A DNA stretch of 13,978 nt from CAYURR01 sp964446745 (GCA_964446745.1 CAYURR010000074.1:1-13978); one strand, 5' to 3'; numbered from the stretch's first letter, positions 1 to 5,764 are shown. The notes: generated from the letters alone by a model not told the origin. Made by a program: numbers and translations.

Positions 1-629
1 ACGAGACATCTGACTACTTGGCGGGGTTTGATGCATGGTACATCGGCAGCGAGAGCGATGGTGAAAAGAAGAATGTGTACCTGACATTCGACGCGGGGTA
101 TGAAAACGGATATACAGAAAAGATCCTCGATACATTAAAAAAGCACGAGGTGCCGGCGGCTTTCTTTTTGGTCGGGACATATTTACGGGATAACCCGGAG
201 CTCGTAAAGCGGATAGTAGACGAAGGTCACATCGTCGGTAACCATACCATGTACCATTCTGATCTTACCAAACTGTCTGCAGAAGAAGCCCAAAAGGCCT
301 TAACGCAGGCTGACGATCTTTATAAATCTATCACAGGCGGGGAAGGGCTCAAGTATTACCGTCCTCCGAATGGTATCTACAGTGAAAAGAGCCTGAAGAT
401 TGTGCAGGACATGGGTTACAAAACGGTATTCTGGAGCCTTGCATATGCAGATTGGGATGTAAAGAAGCAACCCTCGAAGGAAATGGCTTTCTCCAAGCTA
501 TTACCGAGGCTTCATCCGGGCGCGGTGTTGCTGCTGCATTCCACCTCAAAGACTAACTGCGACATCATGGAGGAAATGATATTAAAATTTAAGGAAATGG
601 GATATGAGTTTAAATCATTAAATGAGTGA
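1..629 (+). CDS. pdaA: PdaA-like polysaccharide (peptidoglycan) deacetylase, 5' end cut by the window edge
   Basis: The frame is already open at the first base (first full codon at nt 3, reading ETSDYLAGFDAWYIG), so the true start lies to the left; the TTG at 18 is not a real start. What remains is a whole NodB-type deacetylase domain. Visible motifs are TFDAGYENGYT (nt 84-116), the metal-binding pair in GNHTMYH (His codons 243 and 255), the RPPNG motif near 360-374, and LLLHS near 529-543. The YENGYT stretch and overall sequence match the PdaA family, which deacetylates N-acetylmuramic acid in making muramic delta-lactam of spore cortex. The second Asp of the common TFDDG motif is Ala here; PdaA proteins also lack it (TFDNG in Bacillus subtilis). 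The missing N-terminus would hold the export signal. The gene ends 85 nt before the UvrC-like gene, with an inverted repeat between. Confidence 0.88.
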   Translation, partial: ETSDYLAGFDAWYIGSESDGEKKNVYLTFDAGYENGYTEKILDTLKKHEVPAAFFLVGTYLRDNPELVKRIVDEGHIVGNHTMYHSDLTKLSAEEAQKALTQADDLYKSITGGEGLKYYRPPNGIYSEKSLKIVQDMGYKTVFWSLAYADWDVKKQPSKEMAFSKLLPRLHPGAVLLLHSTSKTNCDIMEEMILKFKEMGYEFKSLNE

Positions 630-644
630 TTGGGAAATCGGTAG

Positions 645-679
645 ATGGTTGTGTGAAGATATCGCCCTCACACAACCAT
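645..679 (+). terminator. Perfect 12-bp inverted repeat after the deacetylase gene, probable terminator
   Basis: Arms at 645-656 (ATGGTTGTGTGA) and 668-679 (TCACACAACCAT) are exact reverse complements around an 11-nt loop; a G.U and an A-U pair can extend the base. It begins 16 nt after the deacetylase stop. Only two T residues follow, so this is a weak intrinsic terminator at best. A role in mRNA 3'-end protection is equally possible. Confidence 0.6.
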
Positions 680-691
680 TTCACCACCTAT

Positions 692-711
692 AAATATCTT
701 GGGGGATATTT
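692..711 (+). promoter_or_regulatory. Small hairpin holding the ribosome binding site of the UvrC-like gene
   Basis: AAATATC (692-698) and GATATTT (705-711) are exact inverted repeats around TTGGGG. The G-rich SD (GGGGGA, 701-706) lies in the loop and the first bases of the right arm, 8 nt before the ATG at 715. The stem is only 7 A/T-rich pairs, so it would be weak. Confidence 0.4.
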
Positions 712-714
712 CAT

Positions 715-1815
715 ATGGATAATGCGGAACTACTGCTCAAAATCAAGACTGCTCCCACGGAGCCGGGCTGCTATATGTTTAAAGATAAATATGGGTACAT
801 AATCTATGTGGGTAAAGCCAAGAGGCTACGCAATAGGGTAAAGCAATACTTTACCAAAGCGGCGGCAGAGGATGAGCGGACAGCTGAATTGGTGACGAAG
901 ATAACCGATGTGGAATATCACGTTGTGGCCTCGGAGTTGGACGCATTGCTACATGAATACCGTCTCATCAAGCTCTACAAACCTTGGTACAATGTCCTCA
1001 TGAAAGCGGACATGCAGAGGCCATATCTTAGGATAGGTAATGAAGTACCATATGCCACACTTAGCATTTGCGATACCTTCGAGGCAGACGGTGCGGCGTA
1101 CTTCGACTTCTTTGTGGACGAATATGATATCAAGCATGTACTGGATTTGCTATGCAGGGTATGGGGATTGCCGCAATGCGGGAAACGCAGCTTCAGCAGG
1201 CGACAAAGGCCTTGTGTATATCATGCTTTGGGTACGTGTATGGCACCGTGTGGAGCCGAGCCATGCGTTGACCGGTATGTTGCAGCCATAGATGATGTGA
1301 AACGGCTGTTTGCAGGCAAGAGGGTAAAGTGTATTACGGAGTTGAAACGCGACATGCGAGAGGCGGCGGATGCATTGGCTTTTGAGCGAGCGGCTGCCTG
1401 TAGGTCGATGTTAGAGGGTTTAGAGCGGCTAAGGCAGCTGAGCCGCAGACGTTATCATCTTCCGGATGAGGAAGCTGTGTTGATTTTGATACGACCGTAC
1501 CGAGAAGAGGCGTTTTCGGCGTTTTACATAATAGATAAAAAGGTACGCAACCGGACGGATTTTCCGGCTGAACCTGATACCGAGTTGATTGACAGTTTTA
1601 TTGCGAGCTTGGGAAATACTTCGAGGGAATATGTGCCGACGCACACCGCAGCCCAAGTAGAATTTGGCGATTGGCTGGCCGACTGCTTGTTAGAGGTGGG
1701 GGCTGAAAAGCACATTGTGTCGTTACCTCCAGGAAAGAGAGCAAGGCGTATAGCGGAAAAGGCTATAATGGATTTTACAAAGACGAGCTTAAAATGTACA
1801 ACTTCACGCACTTAA
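715..1815 (+). CDS. Short UvrC-like GIY-YIG endonuclease without RNase H and HhH domains
   Basis: This 366-aa protein matches the N-terminal half of UvrC (full UvrC is about 600 aa). The GIY-YIG domain spans about residues 14-93: Tyr20, Tyr31, Arg39 and Glu81 (in ALLHEYRLIKLYKPWYN) sit at the expected catalytic positions. Cys155, 167, 175 and 179 match the conserved UvrC cysteines reported to hold a [4Fe-4S] cluster. A UVR (UvrB-binding) helix pair lies near 205-238. The linker continues to residue 350, then the protein stops where UvrC would enter its RNase H-like domain. In excision repair GIY-YIG makes the 3' incision, so this protein should make one cut only, as E. coli Cho does; Cho however lacks the UVR part. 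The ATG has a GGGGGA site 8 nt upstream. The last ~15 residues are unlike UvrC and an alternative frame stays open there (see findings), so the 3' end may be shifted. Confidence 0.85.
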   Translation: MDNAELLLKIKTAPTEPGCYMFKDKYGYIIYVGKAKRLRNRVKQYFTKAAAEDERTAELVTKITDVEYHVVASELDALLHEYRLIKLYKPWYNVLMKADMQRPYLRIGNEVPYATLSICDTFEADGAAYFDFFVDEYDIKHVLDLLCRVWGLPQCGKRSFSRRQRPCVYHALGTCMAPCGAEPCVDRYVAAIDDVKRLFAGKRVKCITELKRDMREAADALAFERAAACRSMLEGLERLRQLSRRRYHLPDEEAVLILIRPYREEAFSAFYIIDKKVRNRTDFPAEPDTELIDSFIASLGNTSREYVPTHTAAQVEFGDWLADCLLEVGAEKHIVSLPPGKRARRIAEKAIMDFTKTSLKCTTSRT

Positions 1816-1863
1816 TGTATAATGATTCCTACATAAGTTATGACAGAAGGGACATGGATTTTG

Positions 1864-2352
1864 ATGAACGGGGAATTGGTATTTCGCAACGCCGTACCGG
1901 GCGATGAAGGACTTTTATTGACACTGATACTTGAACTGGCTGAATATGAAAAACTGGTTGATCAGGTTACAGCAGATGAGGAAACGCTCAAAGAATGGAT
2001 ATTTGAAAAGAAAAAGGCAGAAGTCATGTTTGCGATACTGAATAACGAGGTTATCGGTTATGCATTATTCTTTCACAATTTCTCAACGTTTTTAGGTAAG
2101 TCAGGCATATACTTGGAAGATATATTTATAAGGCCCGCATATCGAGGCAATGGTTACGGTAAAGCCTTTTTGAGTAAGATAGCGGGTATAGCGGTAGAGC
2201 GTGGCTGTGGGAGGCTCGAGTGGTGTTGCTTGGACTGGAATAAACCGTCTATAGATTTCTATCTATCGTTGGGCGCAGAACCTATGGATGAATGGACGAT
2301 ATACCGTTTAAGCGGAGATAAATTAAGTGCTTTCGACATTAAAATCAAGTGA
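1864..2352 (+). CDS. GNAT N-acetyltransferase, spermidine/spermine (SSAT)-like
   Basis: The 162-aa protein has the GNAT fold: an N-terminal strand and helices with LAEYEKL (25-31), a central strand with YLEDIFIRP (83-91), the acetyl-CoA loop RGNGYG (94-99), and the C-terminal motif DWNKPSIDFYLSLGA followed by MDEWTIYRL. The combination LAEYEKL, YLED, RLEW, LDWN and DEW is typical of the SSAT/thialysine acetyltransferase branch, which acetylates primary amines of polyamines or related small molecules; the true substrate is unknown. ATG 1864 (or TTG 1861) is preferred because GAAGGG at 1847-1851 sits 9-12 nt upstream and the family begins close to this point; ATG 1840 has no SD. It follows the UvrC-like gene in the same frame after 48 nt and precedes the glycosylase by 32 nt, so the three may be cotranscribed. 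Confidence 0.88.
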   Translation: MNGELVFRNAVPGDEGLLLTLILELAEYEKLVDQVTADEETLKEWIFEKKKAEVMFAILNNEVIGYALFFHNFSTFLGKSGIYLEDIFIRPAYRGNGYGKAFLSKIAGIAVERGCGRLEWCCLDWNKPSIDFYLSLGAEPMDEWTIYRLSGDKLSAFDIKIK

Positions 2353-2384
2353 TATGTTCGGCGAGATGACGTTTCTGGAAAATA

Positions 2385-3104
2385 ATGAAGATGACTATGA
2401 AAACATTGGGCGAGATAAAGCAGATATACGAATTACTGTATGCGCGCTATGGGGAATTGTATTGGTGGCCCACGCAAGGATTGACAAAACCCGAATACGC
2501 ACATTTTGAAATCATGGTTGGTGCGGTACTGACACAGAACACAGCGTGGACCAATGTAGAAAAGGCCTTAATAAACTTCGGGGATGCGTTATCACCGGAA
2601 TATATAGACGCTATAGATATCGATGAACTCAAGAAGCTCATCAATCCGGCGGGATTTTTTAATCAGAAGGCTGTATATTTGAAGTCATTGACCGCATGGT
2701 ATAAAAAATACGGCTACAGTATCGTAGCCGTACAAAAACATGCAAATGAGGATTTTAAAAGCCTGCGTAACGAGCTATTGAGTGTGCGCGGCATAGGACG
2801 CGAAACAGCCGATAGTATATTGCTGTATGCATTTGGCTTGCCGACGTTTGTGATAGACGCATATACGATGCGGCTGCTTACACGGCTTGGAATATTGACA
2901 GAAAAGAAACCTTATGAGGCTGTTAAAGCCTTATTCGAGGTTGGGCTGTCAAAGGAAGTAGATAAAGCAGAGCTATTTAATCGATATCATGCATTGATTG
3001 TAATCAACGCGAAGGAGCATTGCCGCACGAAGCCTGTTTGTACGACCTGCCCGCTGGAAGGGTATTGCGACCACGCAAACCAGAGCGCTGTTAACGAAGC
3101 TTGA
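2385..3104 (+). CDS. Endonuclease III-related HhH-GPD DNA glycosylase with 4Fe-4S motif (COG2231 type)
   Basis: The 239-aa protein has the HhH-GPD fold. LTQNTAWTNVEKAL (49-62) is typical of the endonuclease III-related COG2231 branch rather than Nth itself. The helix-hairpin-helix is SVRGIGRETAD (133-143), followed by the catalytic Asp158 in VIDAYT. The Lys that makes Nth a bifunctional glycosylase/lyase is Glu140 here, so a glycosylase-only reaction is expected, on alkylated or oxidised bases as in MagIII or MutY relatives. Cys213, 219, 222 and 228 form a C-x5-C-x2-C-x5-C cluster motif, one residue shorter in the first gap than Nth. ATG codons at 2385, 2391 and 2397 are all possible; none has a strong SD. 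The 3' end overlaps the convergent recombinase gene by 14 nt. Confidence 0.9.
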   Translation: MKMTMKTLGEIKQIYELLYARYGELYWWPTQGLTKPEYAHFEIMVGAVLTQNTAWTNVEKALINFGDALSPEYIDAIDIDELKKLINPAGFFNQKAVYLKSLTAWYKKYGYSIVAVQKHANEDFKSLRNELLSVRGIGRETADSILLYAFGLPTFVIDAYTMRLLTRLGILTEKKPYEAVKALFEVGLSKEVDKAELFNRYHALIVINAKEHCRTKPVCTTCPLEGYCDHANQSAVNEA

Positions 3105-4137
3105 CATAGGTCGCGGCCTTGCGGCGGCGCATGTCGTCCATCTCTGCGTAATGCTTGCGCGTAGTATTGACATCCGCGTGCCCCAATACATCAGCTACCA
3201 TATAGATATCACCAGTCTCCCTGTACAACTGCGTGCCATAGGTACTGCGCAGCTTGTGCGGGGAGATTTTTTTTAGCGGTGTGACGGGTTTGGTGTATTT
3301 CGCTACGAGCTTTTGCACGGCACGTACGGTGATGCGCTTGTTTTGTAATGACAGGAACAGCGGCTCGTCCTTTCCGTATGTGCCCTGATTTTTGCGTTGT
3401 TCAATGTAATCCAAAAGCGCTTCGCGAACCTCATCCCCGAAATAGATGATACTCTCGTTGCCGCCCTTGCGCGTTATCTTAACACCGTTTAAGTCAAAGT
3501 CTACGTCGGATATGTTGATGCCGATGCATTCCGAGACACGTAGCCCGGTACCCAATAATAGCGTAGTAATCGCGAGGTCGCGCTTGGTGGTCTTGTCGTG
3601 ATAATGCTTTTGATGCTCGGTCAGGTGCTCGCCGGATTCTACCTCGTCCAGTAGATCGGCTATTTCGTTGGTTTCAAGTCGCGTAATGTTCTTTTGATGA
3701 AGCTTCGGAAAGTCCACAAGATCTGAGGGGTTTGAGGGTAGGCGTCTCTTTTTATAAAAGTATGAGTACATCGTACGTAAGGCTGCGAACTTACGTGATT
3801 TGCCACGCTCCTCATTCTGATATTCAAATACCATATCGTCCTCGGTCTTTGTATAATATGTAAGGTACTCCATGAATTCCTCGAGGTTTTCAGGCGTGAC
3901 CTTTTTGATATCATCGAGGTCCATATCGATGATAGGTTTGCCATCCATCTCAGGTATCTCGTGAGATAGGAAAGTCAAGAATATCTTGAGATCGTATGCG
4001 TATCCGATACGCGTGAGCGCGGAGGTGTTTTCCGATATGCCCCTCATGAATTCGCTCACAAACGGAGGCAACTCAGCGAGCCGTTCGCGCAAACGCTTTG
4101 TTGTGGCTATCTTCAGATCGTCTTGGTAGTTGGACAT
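3091..4137 (-). CDS. Xer-type tyrosine recombinase
   Basis: The 348-aa protein has an N-terminal SAM-like core-binding domain (about 25-140, including RTMYSYFYKKRRLPSNP) and a C-terminal catalytic domain (about 155-348). All catalytic residues are present: Arg200 (GTGLRVSE), Lys224 (TRKGGNE), His294 and Arg297 (HKLRSTYGT), His320 (LGHADVNTT) and the nucleophile Tyr330 (KHYAEM). XerC and XerD are near 300 aa; the extra length is mostly inserts near 60-110 and 165-185. The start at 4137 is fixed by a very strong GGAGGGAG site 8-9 nt upstream that lies inside the last codons of the TtcA gene; only 4 nt separate the two genes, so they are cotranscribed. No phage gene, excisionase or att repeat is seen nearby, so a housekeeping or stand-alone Xer role is more likely than an integrated element. 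Its target site is not known. Confidence 0.92.
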   Translation of the reverse strand: MSNYQDDLKIATTKRLRERLAELPPFVSEFMRGISENTSALTRIGYAYDLKIFLTFLSHEIPEMDGKPIIDMDLDDIKKVTPENLEEFMEYLTYYTKTEDDMVFEYQNEERGKSRKFAALRTMYSYFYKKRRLPSNPSDLVDFPKLHQKNITRLETNEIADLLDEVESGEHLTEHQKHYHDKTTKRDLAITTLLLGTGLRVSECIGINISDVDFDLNGVKITRKGGNESIIYFGDEVREALLDYIEQRKNQGTYGKDEPLFLSLQNKRITVRAVQKLVAKYTKPVTPLKKISPHKLRSTYGTQLYRETGDIYMVADVLGHADVNTTRKHYAEMDDMRRRKAATYVKLR

Positions 4138-4141
4138 AGAT

Positions 4142-4849
4142 TTACTCCCTCCATAATCCGCGCGCAATAGCGCCGAACAGCTTTGTGTCCAAGTTTTCAA
4201 AGCGTGGTCTCAATTCACCGAGTAGAACACGTGCCTCCTCACGCTTTGTATAACCGTCGGCGGGGCAGGGGCTTTTGATGATGCTGATGTCCTGTGATTT
4301 GACATATCTGCGCACATCATCCTCAGGTACATATATTAATGGGCGGATTGTATATAGGTCCTGCCTGTCCAAATATGTAACGGGTGTGAATGTGTTTATG
4401 CGGCCCTCATAGAATAATGACATCATAAACGTATGCAGCACATCGTCCTTGTTGTGCCCGTATGCGATCTTATTACAGCCAAGCTCCTTTGCAAATGTAT
4501 TAAGTGCGCCCTTACGCATCTTCGCACAGAGCGAGCAGGGGTTTTTCTCCTTGCGTTCTTCGAATACGACATGCCCGATATCTGTCTCGATCACATCGTA
4601 TCTCACGCCCAATTGCTCACAGAGACGTTTGACGGGCTCTATATCAAAGCCACCAAAACCGAGTGATACCGTAATAGCCGTAATGTCATAGTGCTTTGGA
4701 TAAAAGCGCTTCATCTCCGAAAGCGCAATAAGGGTTGTGAGGCTGTCTTTTCCGCCGGATATGCCCACGGCGATCTTGTCGCCGTCCTGTATCATGTTGT
4801 AATCTTCGCACGCTTTGCGTACGTAACTGAGTAATTGTTGAGTTGTCAT
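4142..4849 (-). CDS. ttcA: TtcA-like tRNA 2-thiolation protein (PP-loop ATPase)
   Basis: The 235-aa protein has the PP-loop SGGKDS at 31-36, which binds ATP and adenylates the target base, a CSLC pair (Cys105, Cys108) and a third cysteine in SPCPADG (Cys195). Three such cysteines bind the labile [4Fe-4S] cluster of TtcA, which thiolates cytidine 32 of tRNA; TilS lacks them. YGHNKDD (130-136) is also conserved. The length fits the short Firmicutes form. The start is ATG 4849: no SD precedes it, but a TTGAAA-N17-TAAAAT promoter ends 7 nt before the ATG, so the transcript would start at or next to the A of ATG (leaderless). The upstream in-frame TTG at 4885 is itself part of that -35 box and also lacks an SD. 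The tyrosine recombinase follows after 4 nt. A closely related Firmicutes sulfurtransferase acting on another tRNA position cannot be excluded. Confidence 0.87.
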   Translation of the reverse strand: MTTQQLLSYVRKACEDYNMIQDGDKIAVGISGGKDSLTTLIALSEMKRFYPKHYDITAITVSLGFGGFDIEPVKRLCEQLGVRYDVIETDIGHVVFEERKEKNPCSLCAKMRKGALNTFAKELGCNKIAYGHNKDDVLHTFMMSLFYEGRINTFTPVTYLDRQDLYTIRPLIYVPEDDVRRYVKSQDISIIKSPCPADGYTKREEARVLLGELRPRFENLDTKLFGAIARGLWRE

Positions 4850-4856
4850 AAGAGAT

Positions 4857-4885
4857 ATTTTACATGCTTTTATTAAATATTTCAA
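4857..4885 (-). promoter_or_regulatory. Near-consensus sigma-A promoter of the TtcA-like gene, giving a leaderless mRNA
   Basis: On the minus strand, TTGAAA (4885-4880), a 17-nt spacer and TAAAAT (4862-4857) match sigma-A boxes at 5/6 each. The A of ATG 4849 is 8 nt after the -10 box, the usual distance of a start site, and no SD lies in the 7 nt between. The promoter lies partly in the short gap after the 170-aa gene (stop at 4902). Confidence 0.6.
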
Positions 4886-4901
4886 TGTTATAAGGAAGTG
4901 T

Positions 4902-5414
4902 TCATTGCATTTGTCTCAGAAGATCCTCGTCGATGCGAAAATCCGTGCTGTCAGGGTCATATTGCGAGCCAAATTCGACGGTAGAGGTTCCTTCTCCGGG
5001 AAGGGCATTTGTATTAGTATCATCTATTATAGAAGCGGTGCTCGGAGCGGACTGTATCATAGTGCTCGGTATCGGTTCCTCCGGTGTGGACGTTAACGCA
5101 TTCTCTACAGCAGGCTTGCCTTTTATGGTCGGTAGAAGACCCTTAACTGCATCCATACCGTCGGTGATAAACGAAAATCTACCTGACAGGTATTCTGATA
5201 TGCCCTTGACTGCATCGGGCGCGACCTGCTCGGTCAGAGCTGCTTTAATGTTATACCTCAGTGAATGTGACAGATCCCTGTCGATAATACACAAAAACAT
5301 TATGCCGAGCATGATAACACCACAAACGAGGCACTGCGCGTATAGCTTTTCCGTGTAGCTGACGTTCTCCTCGGGCTCGTATCGTCTCACATAACGCTTG
5401 GAGTTTGCATCCAT
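4902..5414 (-). CDS. Unrecognised single-pass membrane protein
   Basis: The 170-aa protein is not recognised. Visible features are a short charged N-terminus (residues 1-24), one hydrophobic segment at about 25-43 (LYAQCLVCGVIMLGIMFLC), an amphipathic stretch about 44-110 with KGISEYLSGRFSFITDGM, and a Pro/Ser/Thr-rich, acidic tail from about 113 to the end. The pattern suggests an N-in, C-out bitopic protein with most of the chain outside the cell, or in the intermembrane space if it is a sporulation protein; neither is shown. ATG 5414 is chosen because AGAGGATGGG lies 6-12 nt upstream on the minus strand; ATG 5423 falls inside that SD. It is the first of a minus-strand run with the TtcA and recombinase genes. 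A perfect inverted repeat sits just upstream. Confidence 0.75.
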   Translation of the reverse strand: MDANSKRYVRRYEPEENVSYTEKLYAQCLVCGVIMLGIMFLCIIDRDLSHSLRYNIKAALTEQVAPDAVKGISEYLSGRFSFITDGMDAVKGLLPTIKGKPAVENALTSTPEEPIPSTMIQSAPSTASIIDDTNTNALPGEGTSTVEFGSQYDPDSTDFRIDEDLLRQMQ

Positions 5415-5429
5415 AAATCCCATCCTCTC

Positions 5430-5458
5430 ATATGTACAATCACTATGTTTGTACATAT
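5430..5458 (-). promoter_or_regulatory. 29-bp perfect inverted repeat, operator-like, before the membrane protein gene
   Basis: ATATGTACAA (5430-5439) and TTGTACATAT (5449-5458) are exact 10-bp inverted repeats with a 9-nt spacer. The site is 15 nt upstream of ATG 5414 and overlaps a weak minus-strand promoter candidate: TTCATA (5484-5479), 16 nt, CATAAT (5462-5457). That placement fits a repressor operator at the start site. A 5' UTR hairpin ahead of the SD is the alternative. Confidence 0.5.
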
Positions 5459-5498
5459 TATGCGAGCACGGGGATTGATATGAAACACGAATCATCTG

Positions 5499-5526
5499 TT
5501 GACATTTCATAATAGAATGCTATAAT
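5499..5526 (+). promoter_or_regulatory. Perfect-consensus sigma-A promoter for the leader, nucleotidyltransferase and UvrA-like genes
   Basis: TTGACA (5499-5504), a 16-nt spacer and TATAAT (5521-5526) match the sigma-A consensus at all 12 positions. The start site is expected near 5533. It is the only strong promoter seen before the two-gene operon at 5764-9547, and it fires away from the minus-strand gene at 5414. Confidence 0.85.
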
Positions 5527-5557
5527 TATTTCTATGTTTCATCTGAAGGGGGACCAT

Positions 5558-5764
5558 ATGTTCGTGGTGCATTCGTATCTTCGGCTAAAAAACAATACAT
5601 CCTTTATAAGTATAGTAAATTCAACAATAGCAGCAATAAATGATAAAATCAATTCCGAAATCAATATTGAAAAACAAAATCTAAAAATTGCCCTATTTCA
5701 AAATTGGCGAAAGTCAAAAATTGAGATAGGGCTTTTATATTTTAAATTCTCGGAGGTGCTTTAA
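5558..5764 (+). CDS. Candidate translated leader ORF, 68 codons, no recognised family
   Basis: ATG 5558 is preceded by a strong GAAGGGGGA site (5545-5553), and the frame runs to TAA at 5762-5764, where its last A is the first base of the next ATG (TAATG). The SD of the nucleotidyltransferase (GGAGG, 5752-5756) lies inside it, so translation of the two would be coupled. The protein is rich in Asn, Ile, Lys and Ser and resembles nothing known to me. GC is only 27% over 5561-5690 (35 of 130), far below the neighbours. The intrinsic terminator at 5690-5743 lies inside the ORF. It may therefore act by being translated (control of attenuation) rather than by its product. A chance open frame in AT-rich DNA is possible, but the SD and the 1-nt overlap argue for translation. 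Confidence 0.5.
   Translation: MFVVHSYLRLKNNTSFISIVNSTIAAINDKINSEINIEKQNLKIALFQNWRKSKIEIGLLYFKFSEVL
5690..5743 (+). terminator. Intrinsic terminator (attenuator) in the leader before the nucleotidyltransferase gene
   Basis: The outer stem pairs 5690-5701 with 5721-5732 over 12 bp with one G.U pair. After a small A-rich internal loop, an inner stem pairs 5704-5708 with 5713-5717 and closes on a GAAA tetraloop (5709-5712). The stem is followed at once by TTTTATATTTT (5733-5743). It ends about 20 nt before ATG 5764 and about 160 nt after the expected start site, the arrangement of a transcription attenuator. Without readthrough the promoter would make an RNA of roughly 205-210 nt. Confidence 0.8.

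Noticed and set aside
18..629. TTG 18 as the start of a complete 203-aa deacetylase
   Set aside because: The frame is open to the first base and the codons before 18 continue the family sequence; the gene is cut by the edge.
2327..2509. 60-codon plus-strand frame between the GNAT and glycosylase genes
   Set aside because: It overlaps both genes in another frame, lacks an SD and resembles nothing.
4138..4200. Upstream start at 4200 for the tyrosine recombinase
   Set aside because: It would overlap the TtcA 3' end, while a strong GGAGGGAG site sets the start at 4137.
4850..4885. TTG 4885 as an upstream start of the TtcA-like gene
   Set aside because: No SD, residues before ATG 4849 do not look like the family, and the TTG is part of a -35 box.
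5430..5458. dif-type Xer recombination site
   Set aside because: Arms are 10 bp with a 9-nt spacer and do not resemble the Firmicutes dif pattern of 11-bp arms around 6 nt; kept only as an operator-like repeat.
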